Below, piece after piece: positions 57,465 to 64,000 of a stretch of DNA of 64,000 nucleotides. The notes below the pieces were generated by a model. It made no database searches. It was not told the origin of the DNA and was given only the letters and a program-made list of their open reading frames with translations. The position numbers and the translations under genes are program-made. Within the stretch, counting starts at the first letter, position 1. Each line of letters opens with the position of its first letter. Source of the stretch: Pohlia nutans (taxonomy: Eukaryota; Streptophyta; Bryopsida; Bryales; Mniaceae); NCBI GenBank assembly GCA_022496805.1, contig CM040085.1, forward strand, positions 22,597,811 to 22,661,810. The letters run 5' to 3'.

Positions 57465-57973
57465 GTAGCAAGCTTTAGTACGATACATTCTCAATATAAA
57501 TTTCATTGTGCAAATTTCATCACCTCAACTCTTGATAGGGAAGATTGGATTGCAACAAGTTTGTTTGAACCACAAGGTGGCACTTTTTGAGAAGGCCATG
57601 TCCCCAGTTTCAACAAGGGATTACATCAATACGTTTCACCCAACTCACTGAATTTTTCACCCTATTATAAATCCCTATTGTGCAATATCTTTCTCATTAC
57701 AATCAGCCCTAATAGTCTTGCATACATGTGTTTGACAAACCGTACAACTTATTTATTTCTTATAAACAGATTTCAAGTCTAAATCTAAAGACTGCAGAAA
57801 ATTGATGGTAAAGGACATTTTACCTTGGTTTTATTATCTAGGCTCCAAAAACTAGGCTATTGAGAATCTGAGACCTGCATAATGTGCTGGCGATGTATTA
57901 CACTCGATTGAGTATTAGGGTTAGTGAGTTCTAAATTATGCAAATGAAGAATACTATTTCTACTTGTTGAAAA

Positions 57974-60900
57974 TCAACTAAAACCTAGAAACTTCATATA
58001 GTGCTTAATTCCATATAGCAAAGCAGTTGCCTGCCATGTCAATAAGCGAAATTCTAAGTCTAATTTATCCCACAGCTTCCAAACTTGCGAAAATAATCCC
58101 TTCCGCTCCATCTCTGATACTGCCTTGGACGATGTCCTAGCAACGATTAGGTATGTGTTGACCGGAGCACCCTGCACAACACTACACTCTTAGAAATGTG
58201 CTTGAAATCCACAAAAAGTATTCGGTATTGTTCAATGAACCCTCAAAGATCTTTCTTCACAATGATCAATAAACCAAGGACTCAGACGTCATAACGTTCC
58301 TTTTTGTTCCGCCAGTGTTTTCGACTACCCATTAGATAAGCAATGCATAAGAGGTCATGCAGTTGTTAATGATCCCATACCAGGGCATTGTCAACAGCTC
58401 GCAAACAGTCGTTTGTTTTCAATAGTAGTAGCACCACTCGCGGCAATCGACTAAGCAAAGCTGATACCTCCCAAAAGTATTGTGAAGCATAACCCTGAAG
58501 ATGATGACCAATGACATCAAATTAGTGCCCGTGTAAACATAAGTAATCCTGTCAAAGCTAGGGCCCAGAACTATCCGGGAGAATTGCCTAAAACAGCCAT
58601 TCGTATGCTTTTGTGACAATTATGAGAACCAAAAAATAAGATAAAATATAATGATGCCATTTTCGAACTTGTAAAAGGCTTTCATTCTGATTGAACTGCG
58701 TGATAAATAATTGCAGTACAAGGAAAATCATTAACACATGCCTTCGATGGAACTTCCTAATTCAAAATACCGAATGATCTGGTCTATTACAAACAGAAAA
58801 ATATTGGGTGCAGAAATTGATTAGCCAAACCTGAAGCTCCTCTCTCTCTTCTGGAGTGTCAGGAACAATCAAGTGATCAATCGATTGGTCCACAATCTTA
58901 TTCCAAGGACGCATCGTAAGAATCGCGGCAAAAAGTGCATATAAGTCATCACCAGCACCCAGTCCTATACAGTGCTCCTTGATTTCCTTGGAATCTGCGA
59001 AGACAAGTGCCTGTATCCACAAATGACAAACTTGAAAACCTCAAAATTTGCAACAGAGTTCATTAAACTGCTCACATTGAGTAGAATACACGGACAAAGA
59101 ACTTGGCAAGACTTAATCTGAGGAAAATTTTAGGCTAAATCTGATGCTCAATGCATGGGAGCTTCCTAAAAACACAACTACGATTACATACACTGCTTCA
59201 TGCACTTTCAAAGACTTGTAATTTCTTGTCGTAGAAGTAAACGATGGCATCGCTACACTTTCAGACAAACGATAACAGCCACTACAAATAGTGTCAGGTT
59301 ATATAACTGTTAAAGGACAAGCAATATTTCTCATTTTTGAGGGTCATTTCACAACTTTCCTTTAATTTTTTGAGAAATTTCTATTTGTACATTAGTGTAC
59401 ACCAAAAGTAAATAAATTTCTATTTGTACATTATTCTCATCGTCATTGACTTTTTACTATATATTTTATGGGAAGTTAGCTTCATGCATGTGTGATCTGG
59501 TTAAAAAAGGGGACGATTTGTGAAATTTTTATGCCTCAATTCATGTTGTAGGGATGCACCCAAAATTTTGAAGATTTCAGTGTAAAAGTGCTCTTAAAAA
59601 AGTCAACTCATAAAATTAAGCAACCAAAAAATCTCAAAAAATCACTACACTTAGAATACTACATTTCAACCAATCACAACAAATTTCATGTACAAATTGT
59701 CAGTATCTTATTCGTAATCAAATTACAAAATAATTTTCAATTTCAAGTTTCAAATTTTATACAAAAAGATTGGCGATAGCAATCGCAGATCTAACCATAT
59801 GGATAGAATCTAAAATTCATTATGTACAACTTTTATTCATACATCAAGTGCAAAAATATCCCTCTGGGTTGCAATTTGTGATGCATCTTTACAAACTGCC
59901 GAATTTGGAGAGGGGTGAGGACGTTTAGGGGTTAAGGGGTAAGTGTCAAACCTTCCACAATCCAGCATAGTTGGATTGAATTACAGGATCCAAAGTTTTA
60001 TACAGCCCATGGTCTAACAACACAAGTTGTGGCTCCCTAGTGCCTGAAGCAACAAACCAAGAAGAAGTTATGACAACTCTGTTAGCAGCAATTTCTAGCA
60101 AACAAGAGAAGCCCTACATGCAATCATCAAGTGTACAATACTAAAATTGATGCAATATGAGAAGACGTAAGAACTATACAAGACTGATTTCTACTTCCAT
60201 ATAGAATATTGAGATAGGAATTTAAAGTGAAACAACTTACCAGGCTTGACACGGACCATCATGTTAGCAGCATGAGGATCACAATGCACAAATCCATGGC
60301 GAAAGATCATTTCTGCAAATGTCTGGCTTACCTGGACAAGCAAGGAAAAAGAAATCTGAAATTTAGTATGTATACAGACGTGGTATTAATTATACATCAA
60401 GACTATTACATACATCAATTTCTAGAAATTGATGTGTTGCTATACAAATACAAAGCAGAGTAAAAAATTAAAAGCACCAGAGCCAAAAGTACACTTTCAT
60501 GTGTGTACTCACGAATTGAAACGTACCAATCGAGCTACATCGGCAGGATGAAGGCCAAGTGCTTTTATTGCTTGCACATCAGTGACCCCAACACCATCCA
60601 TAAACTCCATAGAAAGAACGCGTTGAGTGCTCAGCTCCCAATATATATGAGGGACACTAATTTGAGAAGCCAACTTAGGGGACAATCTCTTGAAGTTTTC
60701 TAAACTCTTTTCACAGTTCTTCCCCTCATTCAGAAAGTCCAGTTCCTGCACACCCAGATATGATACTATAAATTGCCTCACGCTGATAAGCAAGCTCATA
60801 GAAGTGGTTCCAGCCTATCCAAATTCAATTATACCTGCTCTGTTTCGTTCTCTAATAGCATATGAATATTGAGCAAGACTGAATGTATAGCAAGTGCACA

Positions 60901-63640
60901 AACCTTAGGTAGGCTCTCACGAACTTCTGCCAACAACCACCTGCCAATAGAAAAAGGTATTCGTACTTCATAAGCAATCAACAAACAAACAAACAGATGG
61001 GAAAGCCCTCATGTGATTTCTCACACCTGAATGTATTGAGGTATATTCAGGTGACACGTATGACATAGAAATTGTTGTGAAATGAATAAATATCAAGACG
61101 CAAGCTGATGAAATCATTTTCTGAGGAATCATAAATAACGAGAAGGAAATAGCACCTGTAGTCAAAAGACGGAAAGAACCAGTATACGACGTTGACGATG
61201 AGATCAACAGTGGCTGTGTCAGCCATAGCAGAATCTGTCAAGTGCATGTGTTGGACCTATGCCAGAGCACATTCCCAAGGTCAGTTTTGGAATCGTGTAA
61301 GTTCAGGTTCCCACGTAAATTCAGTACATCATAATTTCATATCTAAGATCACAATTGATTGATCCGCTCATGTGAAATGCAAGGAACTAATGAAAAAGAA
61401 GCTGCCGCAATAGAGTGGACAATTAAGATACACACCTTCACAGCAATTTTCTGACCACCATAAGTCTTTGCTGCATGGACCTGAGCCAGTGACGCACTAG
61501 CAAGTGGCACCCGATCAAACTCCTCAAATACCTATCATAAGCCCACGGTCAAGTCAGAGATAAAGTGGACAAATGATCATTCACTCTTACACCCTGGATT
61601 ACTGTTGGATGACATTTATTGAACCTTTAATGATTATATGTGATTCAGTAACTGGATCACAAAACCTTAGTTTTAGAAGTTTATGATCATTTATCCCATG
61701 ATTGTTATCCATCATTAGTAAACTGATAGTTGCTAACTAACCTCGTGGCACCTCACTGGCAGCGCCCGTTTTCATGCGCATAACGTCAACAAAGTACATA
61801 GCAGCTCTCATGGCACACTCTGCTAGCATGTAGCTTTTTTTCAAAACAGATAATCATACGTAGATTTATTTTTTTAATTGACAACGTTAATTGAATCCCT
61901 AAACCCTAAACCCTAAACTTATGTGCTCCTTTGTATCTGTCACCTAATTTTACATATTTATTACTATGCCAACACAGGTTGCTCACTCCATACTATCAAA
62001 AGTCCAAGTGTCTAACGATGTCGACGAAATCCACAAATATCGTCGAACATTCATACAACTTAGTACAAGCTTTACAAATTCCTGTCTTTCCACTGGATCA
62101 TTAAGTATCAAAGAAATACCTCGTGTGGAAGACGACCAAGTTCAGCCATGAACACATCGCAGACTTGCTTGTATGTTGAAACCGGGCACTTGTCCAACAT
62201 AGATGCCCGCATGATTTTTACATACTCCTCAGGCAACAGGTAATCCTGCAAAGATAGTTAGGGTAGTTGAGAAACCCCAAATGACTTTCCCAATAATTTA
62301 ACTTGAATTCCTTCTTCAATACCATTGAAACTTGCAAGGAATCGATACCCGTTAATAACATAGTTTTCACAAACAAGAAAATTCCGGATAAAAGTACCGA
62401 ATTATAAGAAAATTCAACGAAGTATAGATTCACGCACCAATTGACCAATGTGCTGACCGAGCTTGATGTAAATCCCTCCATTCTTGAAACACAAGGCTTG
62501 CAACCTATTGGCGCAGCGCACATGTGCTTCATGCTTAGCTAGTTCTCGCTCAGCGCTCCCCTCCGCAAGACCATACAATGAATACTTGTAATCTGCCAAA
62601 AACATGTAAATTGGAGCTCCATGTGCTTCATGCAAAATTTCCCATTCGCTAGGAACATCTACAGAAATGAAACAAAAGTTTGCAGAAAACAGCAAGTAAT
62701 AAAACTACTAACGGGATCATTGCACGAAGCTATCGGAACCACCAATTTGATATTATGATATTAGGACCTTAAACCCTAATATTTTATTCAATCTTAAACA
62801 GAACGGCCAAGCCCTACTCGCTCCGCTCCGTAGGGTTTATGATTTCTAAAGGTGATTTACAAACAATTTTAAAAAATGGTGGAAGTCCGTATATATGAAA
62901 AATAGTAACTTATACACCGCAAGAAGCTATCGGAACCGCTAATTTGATAATTATGACACGGTGATTCTAACTGTGATTCTAGATGCAGCATTTCTCGAAA
63001 TAGCTTCAAAAGACCTAGAAGGCTAGAACTACAGCCAGAAAAAAAAAAAGTACACCGTAGACGCATTGTACTTGTTCCATCAACCCGGGGCGAACGAAAA
63101 AAATACACAAACAAGTAGAACGCGCTAGACGATTAGAAAGCAAACCAAATATGGAATCGCGTCAGTTCAAACATACCAAGGAGCTCCCAACCTTAGTAAA
63201 TGAAAAGCTCCACATCTACCGCAATTCACAGCTTTAACAAAAATATTTTGTTCCCCTAAACCTCCAGAATGAATTTATCAGGTCATCTAACCTGAAATCA
63301 TCGCAACGGCAGTGGTCACGTCACGCGCCAAGCGCACGGGAATGGTATACAACATGGTGGCCCTCCGGACCGGGTGTTCTCCACTGGCAATCCAAGCCGC
63401 AGCTCCCACCAGCCCCGTGCCAACTGCAAGATTCCCCAGCCTCCTTGGCCATCCTCTCCTCGCCACTACAACCGGTGTAGTAGTGGCAGTCGTGGCAAAC
63501 CCCCGGCTCCTCCCAAAGGCCTGCTCAGCTCGAGAAACCTCGAAAATTCCCTTGGAAAACTCGGGAGAAATCACAGCGGAGGACGGACCGCGCACCGCTC
63601 TGCCCGCCAGTGCCGCCAGGCGGCGCCGCGCTTGAATCAT
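57974..63640 (-). CDS. ADCK1-type ABC1/aarF kinase-like protein, mitochondrial, 12 exons
   Basis: Exons: 63640-63292, 62592-62438, 62245-62120, 61531-61436, 61256-61156, 60940-60904, 60745-60527, 60331-60241, 60043-59952, 59010-58831, 58494-58381, 58171-57974; 585 aa, in phase throughout. The N-terminus MIQARRRLAALAGRAVRGPS is Arg/Ala-rich, like a mitochondrial presequence. ABC1 motifs: KLGQ (160-163), the Ala-rich loop ASASLAQVH (221-229), Lys242 of AVKVQ, ExD in ELDFLNEGKN (289 on), HCDPHAAN (377-384; catalytic Asp379, metal-binding Asn384) and DHG in place of DFG (402-404). DYLLPEEY and HIYWELSTQRVLSMEFMDG match ADCK1/Mcp2 over other ABC1 groups. Family role: mitochondrial inner-membrane lipid and cristae homeostasis in yeast and animals; not established in plants. 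An in-frame ATG at 63829 would add 63 residues; a telo-box within that stretch favours 63640. Confidence 0.93.
59462..59935. mobile_element. 5'-truncated TTAA-family element in intron 9 of the ADCK1-like gene
   Basis: GGGAAGTTAGCTTCATGCAT and CATTTCAACCAATCACAACA match 43526-44102; the right end GTTTAGGGGTTAA is intact (TTAA at 59932-59935), but the left terminus is missing. Confidence 0.75.
61896..61918. repeat. short interstitial telomere-type repeat (CCCTAAA x3)
   Basis: Three consecutive CCCTAAA units lie in intron 3 of the ADCK1-like gene. This is the Arabidopsis-type plant telomere unit and may be a chance or repair-derived insertion. Confidence 0.8.
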
Positions 63641-64000
63641 CGCTGCGGCAAAGCTCGAGAAACCCCTGTTGCTGTGTTGCAATCCTACTGTATGAAGCTC
63701 AAGTGCCCTGGCTTGGGTGCTAAACCCTAAAAGAGCGAGGTGGAGAAGACGAAGGTGACGTGGTCGAGCCTGAGTCGCGGGAAAACCGGTCGTTGGTAGT
63801 TGACAGTTGGTGTCCACGGTGGCATCCATTCCCCTCTTTTACGGTAGATTGCCCCCATAACCGCCCACCCCCAATTCTGGTCTTGTTGGTGTTCTCAACA
63901 ATTGCCACCCAAGCAATCTAAATCCAAGCACTTGTATCGTAATGTACCTAAGGCTTAAGTTCGGCAAAATATAAATATTTTACACTGAACCAAATTAACT
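63641..64000 (-). promoter_or_regulatory. upstream region of the ADCK1-like gene with telo-box
   Basis: AAACCCTAA at 63722-63730 lies 82 bases upstream of the preferred start and inside the optional N-terminal extension. The remainder to 64000 is presumed promoter; GC content falls sharply after about 63870. Confidence 0.5.

Noticed and set aside
63641..63829. Longer ADCK1-like N-terminus starting at 63829
   Set aside because: Possible, but it covers a telo-box usually found in promoters or leaders, and MIQARRRL alone makes a good presequence. Kept as an alternative.
1..64000. tRNA, rRNA, CRISPR arrays, organelle-derived inserts, complete LTR retrotransposons
   Set aside because: Scanned by eye on both strands; nothing convincing was found. 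A tRNA or covariance-model scan would be needed to exclude tRNAs or small ncRNAs.

Overview
The window is nuclear DNA of a land plant. Genes have many short GT-AG introns. The proteins include a plant-type dynamin DRP1, a B3-domain protein and a protein with a plastid-type N-terminus. AAACCCTAA telo-boxes sit just upstream of several genes. Intergenic DNA is AT-rich and full of small DNA transposons (Stowaway, Tourist, CACTA and hAT types, plus a TTAA-flanked family). No rRNA, tRNA, CRISPR or prokaryotic features were seen. About six well supported genes in 64 kb fits a modest-sized genome. The sequence alone does not place the species; a non-seed plant is possible but unproven.

Layout: (1) 315-1761 (+), a three-exon gene for a small, probably plastid protein of unknown function. 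(2) 1.8-7.3 kb, transposon-rich DNA. (3) 7364-13222 (-), a 16-exon DRP1-class dynamin of 610 aa. (4) 16015-20824 (-), a 13-exon TTC5/STRAP-like TPR protein. (5) 21-26 kb, repeats and hairpins. (6) 26051-27136 (-), an intronless B3-domain gene. (7) 27.3-37 kb, inverted repeats, nested TTAA elements, an ORF broken by one in-frame TAG, and a copia gag-like remnant. (8) 37788-39899 (-), an intronless SRP72 gene with three telo-boxes upstream. (9) 40-48 kb, a cytochrome c pseudogene fragment and many transposons, including a 1.2-kb fold-back element and a hAT-like element with an element nested inside it. (10) 48212-52616 (-), a 7-exon FSH1-family serine hydrolase whose introns hold several MITEs. 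(11) 52.9-57.9 kb, repeats. (12) 57974-63640 (-), a 12-exon ADCK1-type ABC1/aarF kinase-like gene.

The genes are unrelated neighbours: membrane fission at the cell plate, a TPR cofactor, transcription, protein targeting, a hydrolase and mitochondrial lipid or quinone homeostasis. No pathway or cluster is implied. The most unusual signals are a large family of non-autonomous elements with TTAA target duplications and CCC...GGG ends (piggyBac-like, unexpected in land plants), repeatedly nested in other elements, and two unrelated genes whose 3' splice sites have been tandemly duplicated.

Exon boundaries were read by eye using splice consensus, homology recalled from the families and reading-phase arithmetic. 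Every multi-exon model closes in phase, but boundaries may be off by a base in places.
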